Assembly: GCF_009939195.1 (NCBI RefSeq)
Contig: NZ_JAACKC010000005.1
Location: 186,001 to 250,000 of the forward strand
DNA from: Acinetobacter kanungonis
GTDB lineage: Bacteria; Pseudomonadota; Gammaproteobacteria; Pseudomonadales; Moraxellaceae
Length of the DNA stretch: 64,000 bases
Direction of reading: 5' to 3'
Of this stretch, positions 54,316 to 63,892 are shown piece after piece (position 1 is the first letter of the stretch; each line of letters starts with the position of its first letter). The translations under genes were made by a program, and so were the position numbers. The notes beneath the pieces are model-generated. The model was not told the DNA's origin and ran no database searches. It worked only from the letters and a program-made list of their open reading frames with translations.

Positions 54316-54903
54316 TTAATCAAGCAAACCAATCTTCGCAAAAAGCTGTTGATATGCTTCAGCTTTTCTCTCTAAAGCCAATGGATAGGCACGTGAAGAA
54401 GATGGCATTCTAAATAAGCTAAGCTCTCGCGCAGCAAAAACAGTTTCAGAACTTTTGCCTATGATTGGTTTTTCAGTGCCTTCAGGCATTGAAAGCATCA
54501 GTGTATCCGTGGCTTTGTCACCCGTAGTGACAATGCTTTGACATTGTGGAATTTGAGCCAACAGAGCGGTTAAATCTGTCGGTGTTTCGATGTGTAAAAA
54601 TTTATCAGAGGCATTTTCTTTTAAACGGACAACTTGGTACGCTGTATCAAAAATCGCAATGCCTTTTCCGATGAGAAAATCACGAATATTCTGTTCATAA
54701 AAATTCTTATTTTTCAGATCAAGGAAATGGTCTTTATCTTGAAAAAATATCAGTCCAAAGATGCGCCACATGTCATTTTGATAATTCGGATAATAGAAAT
54801 CCATTTTCCAGCGTGTCTTCGGTGGCGGGAAACTACCCAACATTAACAACTTTGCTTCTGCTGGTAAAAATGGTTCAAGCGGATGGGTTTCTATTACAGA
54901 CAT
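54316..54903 (-). CDS. Uracil-DNA-glycosylase-fold protein (family 6-like)
   Basis: 195 aa from the ATG at 54903 (an in-frame TTG lies at 54915). The motif LLMLGSFPPPKTRWKMDFYY followed by NDMWRIFG is that of the UDG superfamily branch containing hypoxanthine/uracil DNA glycosylases; the C-terminal block FRMPSSSRAYPLA matches the 'PSPS' region. It likely removes deaminated bases from DNA, though the exact substrate is uncertain. Convergent with the EamA gene. Confidence 0.75.
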   Translation of the reverse strand: MSVIETHPLEPFLPAEAKLLMLGSFPPPKTRWKMDFYYPNYQNDMWRIFGLIFFQDKDHFLDLKNKNFYEQNIRDFLIGKGIAIFDTAYQVVRLKENASDKFLHIETPTDLTALLAQIPQCQSIVTTGDKATDTLMLSMPEGTEKPIIGKSSETVFAARELSLFRMPSSSRAYPLALERKAEAYQQLFAKIGLLD

Positions 54904-55059
54904 GGTAAGAATCAAAAAAGTAAATATTTAGACTATGAAGCTTAGAACTTCTTGATTACCAAAAGCATTAACTTTCCTTATTGTGCAATATTTTACCTTA
55001 ATTTTATAAGTACTTTTCGTATTTTGACTCGCTACCAATTTTGGAATTGATCTAGATAA

Positions 55060-55085
55060 AGCCAACCCCATGTGTGAAGTTGGCT
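55060..55085 (-). terminator. Probable terminator of the CoA-ligase gene
   Basis: AGCCAAC-N12-GTTGGCT, a 7-bp stem 30 nt past the stop on the minus strand, followed by TTTAT. Modest strength. The remaining 54904-55114 shows nothing else. Confidence 0.5.
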
Positions 55086-55114
55086 CATCTTGCATTAATT
55101 GGTTGATTTAAACC

Positions 55115-56695
55115 TTATGCGATCGCATTTTGCATATTTTTATAATAATTTTTGAGTTCCCGCTTGAGTATTTTTCCACTCGCATTTTTAGGTAATTCAG
55201 TCCTGAAAAAGACTTTTTTCGGGGCTTTATAGCTTGATAACCGAGTACGACAGTGCTGCAAGATTTTGTTTTCATCTAATTCAGCATGGTCATGTTTAAT
55301 TATCACGGCAACCACCTCTTCAATCCAATGGTCATGAGGTAGACCAATCACAGCAACCTCTTTAATTCCCTCTAACGTGTAAATCACCTCTTCTACTTCA
55401 CGTGTAGAAACATTTTCACCGCCAGTTTTAACCATATCTTTTATACGATCAACAACATATAAATAGCCATGTTCATTGAAATATCCTAAATCACCACTAT
55501 GAAACCAGCCATTGCTAAAGCTTTCATTGGTTTTTTCAATATTTTGATCATAACCTAATGTTAAGTGACAACTGCGATGGACAATTTCACCAATATGCCC
55601 CACCGGTAATATAGTTCCGTTCTCATCCATAATTTCGGTTTGTACATGGAGTGCAGGCTTTCCAACAGATTCAATAAAATGTTCATGATCGTCAGGACTT
55701 AATACACTCGCTACAGGTGCCATTTCGGTTTGACCGTAGAATTGCCAAAAGCGAATATGAGGAAGTAATTGTCTTAATTGTTCAATGACCGTGCGAGGCA
55801 TAGTAGAAGCACCATAGTAAGCTTTAGCCAGTGAACCTAAGTCAACTTGTGAAATGACGTCATTGTTTAATAAAGCAATCCAAGCAGTCGGTGGGCAAAA
55901 TAGCTTTGTGATCTTTTCTTGGGCAATGGTTCTTAATACTAATTCAGGATCGAAACGTCTGAAAATGTAACTTGTCGCCCCTAAAAATAAATCGACATTG
56001 AGAAAGGCATCGAGCTGAGCACAGTGATACAGCGGAAAGGCATGAATTTCTTTGTCATTTGCGCTCATTTCACCTTCAATAATACAGGTCGTATATTGCA
56101 GAATAAGGCTTTCACTATTTAATAATACACCTTTGGGCAACGATTCTGTTCCACTGGTATACATCATTCGAATCGGGTCATGTGTATTCAGCTCAATTTC
56201 TGGCACATCAACCGAAATACTTTTCAAAAAATATTCAAAGTTTTGCCATACGCTAGTTACATGTATTTCATTAAGATTTAAAACAATTTTCTGTGGCTGA
56301 GGAAAAGTCAGCTTCCTTGTTGCTTCATCGATGACATGGCACAATTCATCTTCAGCTACAATCATTTTAGGTTGAGAGTGCTCCAGTAAATAATTAACTT
56401 CATTGGCATTCAGCATGAAATTAATGGGTACACCGATGACACCTAAACGTGCAGCAGCATGTAAAATTGCAGGAAATTGCCAACAATTATGCGACATCAA
56501 AACCAGCTTATCGCCTTTTCTCAATCCTGCTGCATATAAATGAGCCGTGATTTTACTGACTAGTCGATCTAGATCTTTAAAGCTAATTTTTGTCTCACCG
56601 TCAATTAATGCGATTTTATCTCCATGGCGCTTTGCACTTCTTCCGATAATGTCTGCAATATGCAATTGTCGTGCACGCTGAATATCCTTAATCAT
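55115..56695 (-). CDS. AMP-forming acyl-CoA synthetase
   Basis: 526 aa. Adenylation loop MYTSGTESLPKGVLL, FYGQTEMAPV, hinge KDMVKTGGENVST and C-terminal catalytic Lys in NASGKILKREL. It activates the carboxylic substrate of the cluster to a CoA ester. ATG at 56695 behind AAAAGGA. The 260-nt gap to the hydratase gene (56696-56955) is very AT-rich, without a clear terminator, and may hold a separate promoter. Confidence 0.9.
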   Translation of the reverse strand: MIKDIQRARQLHIADIIGRSAKRHGDKIALIDGETKISFKDLDRLVSKITAHLYAAGLRKGDKLVLMSHNCWQFPAILHAAARLGVIGVPINFMLNANEVNYLLEHSQPKMIVAEDELCHVIDEATRKLTFPQPQKIVLNLNEIHVTSVWQNFEYFLKSISVDVPEIELNTHDPIRMMYTSGTESLPKGVLLNSESLILQYTTCIIEGEMSANDKEIHAFPLYHCAQLDAFLNVDLFLGATSYIFRRFDPELVLRTIAQEKITKLFCPPTAWIALLNNDVISQVDLGSLAKAYYGASTMPRTVIEQLRQLLPHIRFWQFYGQTEMAPVASVLSPDDHEHFIESVGKPALHVQTEIMDENGTILPVGHIGEIVHRSCHLTLGYDQNIEKTNESFSNGWFHSGDLGYFNEHGYLYVVDRIKDMVKTGGENVSTREVEEVIYTLEGIKEVAVIGLPHDHWIEEVVAVIIKHDHAELDENKILQHCRTRLSSYKAPKKVFFRTELPKNASGKILKRELKNYYKNMQNAIA

Positions 56696-56955
56696 TCCTT
56701 TTTTTCCTCTTTTTATATTTCCTGATCTTATATTTTGTATTTAAAATACAATGGTATAGAAGTTTTTTATCTTATTATTGAAAACTCTATATTTCACATC
56801 CTACCAGTTCTAATGCTGTGCTCCATTGTCAAATTTGATCATTATTCGCAAATATTTTTAAATTTTATAGCTTACAAACCTTGTTGAAGCGTTTTATTAA
56901 CTTGCTCAATTCTCCCTTTTTTATAATGTGAGTTAAAAAAATCTATAGATTAAAT

Positions 56956-57726
56956 TTATGCACGTTTTTTATCTAAAAATGCATGAATTCGTTCTTGGAC
57001 AGTCACTTCTGAACTTAAATTCGCGATAGCTTCTGCTTCATATTCAAGATGTGAAGTCCAACTATTTTGATGGCTTGCCCATAATAATTGTTTAGTCTGC
57101 CCCAATGCAGGCAAAGCACTGGTCATCAGTTGATTAACCAAATCTTGTACACGAGTTTCTAATTGATTAGAACTGATAACTTCTGTAATTAGTCCATATT
57201 CCAACGCGCTTATGGCAGACAGGGTCTGATTCAACAACAGGATTTCCTGAGCTTTTCTCATTCCAACCAATTTGGGTAATTGCCAAGTTAAACCTGCATC
57301 TGGACTTAAGCCAATTGCACTATATGCGGGGGTAAATTTTGCTTTTTCATCGACAATTACCAAATCACCAATGAGAGATAATCCCATCCCTGCACCAGCA
57401 GTAATACCATTGACCATAACCAGCAATGGTTTACTCATACGCATTAAACTTGACATTGCCAAATGTAAAGTACTTGCCAATTCATTAATCAATATTGAAA
57501 TATTTTGATCAGCTTGTGCAAAATCAGCAACATCACCACCCACACAGAAAAATCGTCCAGTACCCGTTAATACCACACAGCGAATTTCTGGATCATGGTG
57601 ACATCGCATGGCTGCTTGTAATAACTGGTTTGCTAAAGCTAAATTAATTGCATTGCCCTGTTCAGGGCGATTTAAACGTAAATAAGCAACTCCTTGCTTT
57701 ATCTCAAAATGAAGTTCTCTATTCAT
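56956..57726 (-). CDS. Enoyl-CoA hydratase/isomerase-family protein
   Basis: 256 aa crotonase. Oxyanion-hole motifs GRFFCVGGDVADFA and MVNGITAGAGMGLSLIGDL; the second catalytic region reads SAIGLSPDAGLTW, with Asp where classical hydratases have Glu or Gly, so isomerase activity (PaaG-like) is possible. It lies 130 nt after the SDR gene on the same strand. Confidence 0.88.
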   Translation of the reverse strand: MNRELHFEIKQGVAYLRLNRPEQGNAINLALANQLLQAAMRCHHDPEIRCVVLTGTGRFFCVGGDVADFAQADQNISILINELASTLHLAMSSLMRMSKPLLVMVNGITAGAGMGLSLIGDLVIVDEKAKFTPAYSAIGLSPDAGLTWQLPKLVGMRKAQEILLLNQTLSAISALEYGLITEVISSNQLETRVQDLVNQLMTSALPALGQTKQLLWASHQNSWTSHLEYEAEAIANLSSEVTVQERIHAFLDKKRA

Positions 57727-57856
57727 TTTATTATCCTAATATTGTTGGAATTTTAAGATTTTGGATACCTTTTCTTCATTGGATGAATAAGTTATCAATT
57801 ATTATAATTTTAGTTGTAGACCATAAAGACTTTATATCCTTATGGTCTGAAGAGGT

Positions 57857-58600
57857 TTACCCTAATTTATTCACAATACGTAAAGGCAATACTTTCATGG
57901 CCAAGCCCATTGGCAACCACGGCCACTTTGGCACATAGGCTTTGACTGGCGCCTTCTCAATCGCTTCTGCAAGTAAATGCGAACCTGTTTTCTCATCGAC
58001 TTCAAATGGCAGTTTTTTCGCACCTTCATTCAATTCAGTCCGAATATAACCTGGGAAAATGGTCGATACTTTAATTGGCGTATCAATCAGTTCGGCACGA
58101 ATCCCTTCTGCCAAGTGAGCAACAGCAGCTTTACTGGCGGCATAAGTTGAAAGATGTTTTGGTAAGCCACGCATAGCACTCATGGAAGAAATTACCACTA
58201 AATGCCCTGAGTTTTGTGCTCGGAAAATTTCTACAGCCGCTTCGCATTGTGCCAAGGCTGAAATAAAATTGGTTTCGGCTGTTGCACGGTTAATTTCAAA
58301 ATTACCTTTACCAATACGACGACCTTGTCCGACACCTGCATTCACAATAATACGATCCAGCTTGCCAAAGTCTTGTTGGAATGCCTTAAATACTTCAAAC
58401 ACTTGATCGTAATTGGTGACATCTAGGGTTTTAGCAATAACTTGAATCCCGTACTGACTTTCAAGCTCTTGTTTAAGTGCCTCTAAACGCTCCATACGAC
58501 GTGCACAAATCGCAAGGTTATAACCTTTTTGCGCAAATTCACGTGCCATACCCGCGCCCAAACCTGAGCTTGCCCCTGTAATTAAAATGGTTTTTGCCAT
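57857..58600 (-). CDS. Short-chain dehydrogenase/reductase
   Basis: 247 aa. NAD(P) motif TGASSGLGAGMA, NAGVG, and catalytic Ser with YxxxK in ISSMSAMRG...YAASK. Likely oxidises or reduces a hydroxyacyl intermediate. ATG at 58600 behind AAGGA, 14 nt after the phosphatase gene; same transcript. Confidence 0.9.
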   Translation of the reverse strand: MAKTILITGASSGLGAGMAREFAQKGYNLAICARRMERLEALKQELESQYGIQVIAKTLDVTNYDQVFEVFKAFQQDFGKLDRIIVNAGVGQGRRIGKGNFEINRATAETNFISALAQCEAAVEIFRAQNSGHLVVISSMSAMRGLPKHLSTYAASKAAVAHLAEGIRAELIDTPIKVSTIFPGYIRTELNEGAKKLPFEVDEKTGSHLLAEAIEKAPVKAYVPKWPWLPMGLAMKVLPLRIVNKLG

Positions 58601-58614
58601 GGGTCAAATCCTTG

Positions 58615-59313
58615 TTATATCCATGTTAAAAGTTCTGAGTCATCGGCTTTAATAAAATGATGCTCATTTAAACTGAGTAATTGCGGTTCATTGCCGACTA
58701 AACGCAAGGTGGTCATGCTGGTATTGGTGATTGCCCAGTTCAATGCAAAGGTCCGATTTGGATTCAGTTCCAGAATTTTTCCTGCCGCGACAGAAATCAC
58801 GCCACCCGAAGTAAACACGACCGCATAACGAGGTTTAGTCTGTGCAAGCTCATCACATAAATCTTGCAATGCCGTTTCAACACGTGCTTTGAATATTGGC
58901 CATGACTCTTCATATTCATGGTGATATTCACCGCCTGTCCAACGTTCAATTGCACCTTCAAAAATTTTTGCCAAATATGCACGCGGATTTACATGTTGCG
59001 CGACATCAGATTTTAATAAATGTGGCTCTTTGAATCTGGGTTCATATTGCGCAAACACTTGCTGGTGGTTGAACTCATTCCACTGTGAATCTGTGACCAC
59101 TGGACTATGCGGAAAGCATTCTGCTAAAGCCAGTTGCGCCGTTTGTTGATGGCGATGCATGGAACCTGCCACCACATAAGGAGATTCTTTTAAAATATGC
59201 TTGAAATATTGACCCAGTCGTTGCGCTTGTAATTCACCTTTATCCGAAAGTTTGTCATAACTCTCGGCACCAAAAGACGCTTGCCCATGACGAATCAAAT
59301 AAATGGTGGTCAT
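58615..59313 (-). CDS. Histidine phosphatase-family protein
   Basis: 232 aa of the phosphoglycerate-mutase-like superfamily: phospho-acceptor His in YLIRHGQASFG and a supporting Arg region (GSMHRHQQTAQLA). The second catalytic His, normally in an SHGG motif, is replaced: the sequence reads VFTSGGVIS. Its ATG overlaps the end of the kinase gene by 4 nt. A phosphatase next to an APH-like kinase suggests turnover of a phosphorylated acyl intermediate, or a regulatory role. Confidence 0.88.
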   Translation of the reverse strand: MTTIYLIRHGQASFGAESYDKLSDKGELQAQRLGQYFKHILKESPYVVAGSMHRHQQTAQLALAECFPHSPVVTDSQWNEFNHQQVFAQYEPRFKEPHLLKSDVAQHVNPRAYLAKIFEGAIERWTGGEYHHEYEESWPIFKARVETALQDLCDELAQTKPRYAVVFTSGGVISVAAGKILELNPNRTFALNWAITNTSMTTLRLVGNEPQLLSLNEHHFIKADDSELLTWI

Positions 59314-60431
59314 TTTTCTAAAATTTCCTTAAATTTTTCCATATATTTATGTGCAATTTCATTGGCTTCCAACTTTTGAATGCCAATCAGTTTTAAAGCG
59401 CGAATATGCAAGGCATGAATAATGACCCAAAAATCCTTAAAGGCAGGATTGTTGGTTTGTTTATGGAAATAGCGATAGTAAATTTGCTGCGCAATCACCG
59501 CCAAACGGAAAATTCCAAACACTTCATAAAAGGTCCAGTTTTCAGGCTGTAAGCCCATCTTTTCCAAGTAATAGTCCACCACCTCCTTTCGGGTAAACAT
59601 ACCTTTCATGTTGGTGGGTTGGCGTCGCGTGGCTTTAAAGATTTTACTGTCGGTTTCTTCGACCCAGTACGCCAATGCTGAACCCAAATCCATCAGTGGA
59701 TCACCTAGGGTTGCCATTTCCCAATCCAAAACCCCAATCACTTGCGTCGGGTCTTGTGGATCTAAAATGACATTATCAAAACGCCAATCGTTATGAATCA
59801 AACAGGTTGCCGAATCTTCTGGGATATTTTCCATAAGCCATTTACGCACAAATTTGAAGGTCGGCACATTGAGCGTATGTGCTTTTTCAAAACGCTGATC
59901 CCAGCCTTCCACCTGTCTGCGGCAATACCCCTCACCTTTACCCAGTTTTTCTAGCTCTGTGCCTTGAAATGGGACTTGGTGCAATTCAATCAGCTTATCA
60001 ATCACATTGACACATAACTGATGCACTTGTGCTTCTGTAAAATGTAATTCTGGTGGAAGTTTCGCACGTGGAATAATCCCTGCAATGCGTTTCATGACAT
60101 AAAAGTCACAGCCCAAGACTGACTCATCCTGACAAAGACCAATCATCTCAGGTAATACAGGATAAAAAGGCGCTAAATTTTTCTGCACCGTATATTCACG
60201 CGCCATATCATGTGCAGATTTTGCCTTAGTACCTTTCGGTGGACGACGTAGAATTAGATCCGTGTTGTCATATTTGAGTCGATATGTCCAATTTGAAGCC
60301 CCACCAGAATATTGTGTGATTTCAACTTGTCCCTCTAACATAACGCCTTGTGACTTGAGCCATTCTTCTACAGCTTGTACATCCAGCTCTTCACCTTCTC
60401 GTACACTGCCACCAACATCAATTGCCGACAT
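59310..60431 (-). CDS. APH-like phosphotransferase (ACAD10/11 and LvaA type)
   Basis: 373 aa aminoglycoside-phosphotransferase fold. ATP-binding N lobe (QYSGGASNWTYRL, LILRRPPKG), Brenner motif LIHNDWRFDNVI (HxDxxxxN) and metal motif VLDWEMATLGDPLMDLG. Relatives phosphorylate 4-hydroxyacyl-CoA in levulinate catabolism (LvaA) and occur fused in mammalian ACAD10/11. It lies 55 nt after an acyl-CoA dehydrogenase gene, the matching partner. Substrate is inferred. Confidence 0.9.
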   Translation of the reverse strand: MSAIDVGGSVREGEELDVQAVEEWLKSQGVMLEGQVEITQYSGGASNWTYRLKYDNTDLILRRPPKGTKAKSAHDMAREYTVQKNLAPFYPVLPEMIGLCQDESVLGCDFYVMKRIAGIIPRAKLPPELHFTEAQVHQLCVNVIDKLIELHQVPFQGTELEKLGKGEGYCRRQVEGWDQRFEKAHTLNVPTFKFVRKWLMENIPEDSATCLIHNDWRFDNVILDPQDPTQVIGVLDWEMATLGDPLMDLGSALAYWVEETDSKIFKATRRQPTNMKGMFTRKEVVDYYLEKMGLQPENWTFYEVFGIFRLAVIAQQIYYRYFHKQTNNPAFKDFWVIIHALHIRALKLIGIQKLEANEIAHKYMEKFKEILEK

Positions 60432-60486
60432 ACTTGTTATCCCTGATTCTTAGAATATGAATGCTTTACTTACTTTTACCACAGCT

Positions 60487-61725
60487 TTATTTCTTCCGCG
60501 CGCCATATCCACGTTTTTTCAGTTCAAGTTTAGCAATCATGCCTTTATGCACTTCATCTGGACCATCTGCTAATCGCAGACTACGTGCTTGAGCAAAAAA
60601 TCCAGTTAATGGCGTATCACGAGAAACACCCGCACCACCATGAATTTGAATTGCCATATCCACCACTTTTTCCAACACACTTGGTGCAACTACTTTAATG
60701 GCAGAAATTTCAGTTAATGCTGCCATATTACCCAAAGTATCCATTTTATAAGCAGCATATAAAGTCAATAAGCGTGCCTGATCAATGGCAACACGAGCTT
60801 CTGCAACACGTTCCAAGTTACCGCCCAATTTTAGAATTTCTTTTCCAAATGCAGTTCGGTTCATCCCACGGTCAATCATCAGTTCCAGTGATTTTTCCGC
60901 AGCACCGATACAACGCATACAATGGTGAATACGACCAGGTCCTAAACGCCCTTGTGCAATCTCGAAACCTTGACCTGCACCGCCAATAAAGTTGGACACT
61001 GGTACTCGCACATTATTAAAGCTGATTTCGCCGTGACCATGTGGAGCATCATAATCGCCAAAGACGGGTAACATTCTTTCAATGGTTACACCTTCAGCAT
61101 CGATTGGAACCAGTACCATCGAATGTTGATGATGACGATCTTTGGTTTCATCTGGTGTATGTGCCATAAAGATAATGATTTTGGCGTTTGGATCACCTAA
61201 ACCTGATGACCACCATTTACGTCCATTCAAGACAATTTCATCACCCTCAACCAAGGCTGTTGCCTGCATGTTGGTTGCATCACTTGATGCCACTGCAGGT
61301 TCAGTCATACAAAAGACCGAGCGGATTTTTCCTTCTAATAGTGGAGTTAACCATTGTTGTTTTTGTTGTTCACTGCCATAGCGCCAAAGTACTTCCATGT
61401 TGCCACTATCTGGCGCATTACAGTTAAATACAGTTGGTGCAATTAAACTACGACCTGTTAACTCTGCAATATGCGCATATTCTTGAACAGAAAGCCCTGC
61501 ACCCAATACTGGATCGGGCAAAAACATATTCCATAAACCCGCAGCTTGAGCTTTTGCTTTTAATTGTTCTAAATGTGCTGGCCATTGCCATTGAGTCCAA
61601 TCTCCATTGGGATTTAAGTGATGTACTTCATTCCAAAATTCAGTTTCTATTGGCTCAATTTCATTTTTAATAAATGCTTTGGTACGTTCTATATAGTCTT
61701 TGGCACGTGCTGAGAGTTCAAACAT
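60487..61725 (-). CDS. Acyl-CoA dehydrogenase (ACAD10/11-like)
   Basis: 412 aa FAD enzyme. Blocks: NCNAPDSGNMEVLWRYG, CMTEPAVASSDATNM, GRKWWSSGLGDPNAKI, and QIHGGAGVSRDTPL near the C terminus, typical of the ACAD10/11 branch. In that branch the enzyme acts on 4-phosphoacyl-CoA made by the linked kinase. ATG at 61725 behind AGGATG. First gene of the transcript, divergent from the LysR gene. Confidence 0.92.
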   Translation of the reverse strand: MFELSARAKDYIERTKAFIKNEIEPIETEFWNEVHHLNPNGDWTQWQWPAHLEQLKAKAQAAGLWNMFLPDPVLGAGLSVQEYAHIAELTGRSLIAPTVFNCNAPDSGNMEVLWRYGSEQQKQQWLTPLLEGKIRSVFCMTEPAVASSDATNMQATALVEGDEIVLNGRKWWSSGLGDPNAKIIIFMAHTPDETKDRHHQHSMVLVPIDAEGVTIERMLPVFGDYDAPHGHGEISFNNVRVPVSNFIGGAGQGFEIAQGRLGPGRIHHCMRCIGAAEKSLELMIDRGMNRTAFGKEILKLGGNLERVAEARVAIDQARLLTLYAAYKMDTLGNMAALTEISAIKVVAPSVLEKVVDMAIQIHGGAGVSRDTPLTGFFAQARSLRLADGPDEVHKGMIAKLELKKRGYGARKK

Positions 61726-61817
61726 AGGTTCATCCTGTGAATATTGTATATTTTCGCTTTACAGTACATTAGCTTGAAAATTATTATGAATGAAATGATT
61801 TTATTTAATCTTTAACT

Positions 61818-62735
61818 ATGAAAAATACTCATAATAATGCAAATATGGATTTAGCAACGTTCTACCGAATTGATATCAATCTCTATCCATTGTTTATTGC
61901 TATTTTTGAGCTGAAAAGTATTTCTAAAGCTGCGCACATGCTTAGCATCACACAATCTGCTGCGAGTCATGCTTTACAGCGACTTCGCCAGCAATTGCAA
62001 GATGACTTGTTTATTCGTGCAGGCAATCAGATGTTGCCTACGCCGTTTGCAGAACAAAGTTATCCGACTATTAAAACAGCGCTTCTAGCTATCCAATCTA
62101 TCTCATTGCAAAAACAAAGTTTTGAACCAAGTATGGTCAAAACACTTAAAATTGCAGTTCATGATGAAATTGAACCGATCATTTTCCCCCGAATTTTTCA
62201 ACACTTCCAACAGCTTAACCTAGATATTCAATTTACGAGTATTAAGTTAGATCGTAAAACAGTTGTTGCCGATTTGGCTGCACAACAAATTGATTTTGTG
62301 ATGGATTTGGAACAGAATTTTGGAGATAAAGTTCAATTTCAAGCACTGGTGCATGACCGTTTTGTGGCATGTACTCAGCAAAAACAGATGAATGAAATAC
62401 AGTATTTTTCATCTCCCCACATTGGGGTATCATCGCGCCGTACAGGTCTATTACTGGAAGATATGTATTTGCAACGCCAGCAGTTGAATCGAAATATTTT
62501 ATTGCGCTGTCAGCATTACTCAACTGCTTTGCAAATATTAGAACAAAATGCTCAAGCGATTTTAACTTTGCCAGAAACGATTCTTTCGCACCTGCAAGTC
62601 GGTTCAGCTTTGAATATTTTTCCTGTCCCCGCTGATTTACCTAATATGAAAATGGGGATGTTTTGGCATATAGATTTAAATGAAAATTTAAGGCATATTT
62701 TTTTGCGTGAGCAAATCAAGCAAATTTTTGCTTAG
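61818..62735 (+). CDS. LysR-family regulator
   Basis: 305 aa. HTH: FELKSISKAAHMLSITQSAA, then HALQRLRQQLQDDLFIR. The effector domain follows. An alternative ATG at 61845 would give 296 aa. Divergent from the acyl-CoA dehydrogenase with a 92-nt gap, so it probably controls the cluster in response to an acid or acyl-CoA of the pathway. Confidence 0.9.
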   Translation: MKNTHNNANMDLATFYRIDINLYPLFIAIFELKSISKAAHMLSITQSAASHALQRLRQQLQDDLFIRAGNQMLPTPFAEQSYPTIKTALLAIQSISLQKQSFEPSMVKTLKIAVHDEIEPIIFPRIFQHFQQLNLDIQFTSIKLDRKTVVADLAAQQIDFVMDLEQNFGDKVQFQALVHDRFVACTQQKQMNEIQYFSSPHIGVSSRRTGLLLEDMYLQRQQLNRNILLRCQHYSTALQILEQNAQAILTLPETILSHLQVGSALNIFPVPADLPNMKMGMFWHIDLNENLRHIFLREQIKQIFA

Positions 62736-62805
62736 GCTATTTATTAATATAGATCTAATCATACTTAGGCTATTTGACTATAAAAATTTACGTCGCTCTA
62801 AATAA

Positions 62806-62836
62806 AAAAAGAGGTTTGCAATGCAAACCTCTTTTT
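62806..62836. terminator. Bidirectional terminator after the LysR gene
   Basis: AAAAAGAGGTTTGC-AAT-GCAAACCTCTTTTT, a perfect 14-bp stem with A/T flanks. It ends the LysR transcript. The stretch 62837-62996 shows no further feature. Confidence 0.93.
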
Positions 62837-62996
62837 TATTGTAAAAGCCATTGTTGATCAGAGCCAAACTCAGCTCATCTATTGATCAGATCACTTATAT
62901 TCAAGGAATCGACAAACTTTTACTGGCAGAAACACGTATTTCGTCTTGAATTAAGAGACTGGATACGACTTTTCAAACTTAGTATCGCCCTTCAAT

Positions 62997-63599
62997 TTAT
63001 TGAAAAACTTTAAAGCGCTCAGTATTTTCAATATATGTTTTTTCTTTGGCTGCTGCTTCGATCGAACCAAACACCAGTTGAGCACGCAATTTCCAGTTCT
63101 TTGGAATGTCCCATTCTGCATGCACTTGTGCATCCACAATTGGATTGTAATGCTGTAAAGAAGCCCCTAGCCCTTCTGTATGTAAGGCTGTCCATGTTGC
63201 AAATTGAGCCATTGCGGTTGAATGCTCAGCCCAAATTGGGAAGTTCTCTGCATATAAAGCAAAACGATTTTGTAAGTCTTCAACCACACTCATATCTTCA
63301 AAAAATAGAATTGTGCCCAACCCAGCTGCGAAACTGTCCATTTTTGTTGCCGTTTTAGCTGCCTCAGCTTCATCAGTTGCGTAAGCCTGTAATTCTTGTT
63401 TAACGAAGTTCCAAAACTTTTCATGTTCTGTATTAAATAAAATAACGGCGCGCGATGACTGTGAATTAAACGAAGATGGGCTTTCTCGAATCGTTCTTTG
63501 GATCAGATCTGTCAAGTGTTCGGGCGTTTGCGCTACATTTTTACCTAATGCGTAAATTGTACGGCGTTGCTCAATTAAGTTTAGAAATTCATTTGCCAT
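62997..63599 (-). CDS. Nitroreductase-family protein (FMR2-like)
   Basis: 200 aa from the ATG at 63599, with AGGAG 7 nt upstream. FMN-binding nitroreductase fold: QRRTIYALG, SPSSFNSQSSRAVILF and GASLQHYNPIVDA are characteristic of the fatty-acid-repression-mutant (YdgI/FMR2) branch. Reduces nitro or quinone compounds with NAD(P)H; the physiological substrate is unknown. It is not a convincing RutE. Confidence 0.88.
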   Translation of the reverse strand: MANEFLNLIEQRRTIYALGKNVAQTPEHLTDLIQRTIRESPSSFNSQSSRAVILFNTEHEKFWNFVKQELQAYATDEAEAAKTATKMDSFAAGLGTILFFEDMSVVEDLQNRFALYAENFPIWAEHSTAMAQFATWTALHTEGLGASLQHYNPIVDAQVHAEWDIPKNWKLRAQLVFGSIEAAAKEKTYIENTERFKVFQ

Positions 63600-63828
63600 G
63601 TCATAGCTCCTGCTGAAGTGGAATGTTCTGCTGGAAAAATACAAATTATCCAGTCATACAATGCTACTCAGTATTATGCAAAATCAATTCCAACTTGCTT
63701 ATAAAAGTTAATAAGATTCATATCTATATTTTTTATATTTGGTAAAAAAATAGCTTTAATTGGCACTTATACACTATTAAGCATAAGCCTAAAATTTTTG
63801 AAGCAATCGATCATTCAGATCATAAAAA

Positions 63829-63859
63829 AAACCATTTAGTTTCATAGACCAAATGGTTT
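63829..63859 (-). terminator. Terminator of the gene at the right edge
   Basis: On the minus strand AAACCATTT and AAATGGTTT form a 9-bp stem with a 13-nt loop and a T-run continuing on the minus strand. It lies 34 nt after the stop at 63893. Confidence 0.75.
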
Positions 63860-63892
63860 CTTGTTTTAAATCAGAAGTTTTTCAAACAAACC

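Noticed and set aside
62997..63599. Nitroreductase-family gene as the missing RutE
   Set aside because: Its motifs fit the FMR2-like branch rather than RutE, and it lies 35 kb from the rut genes.
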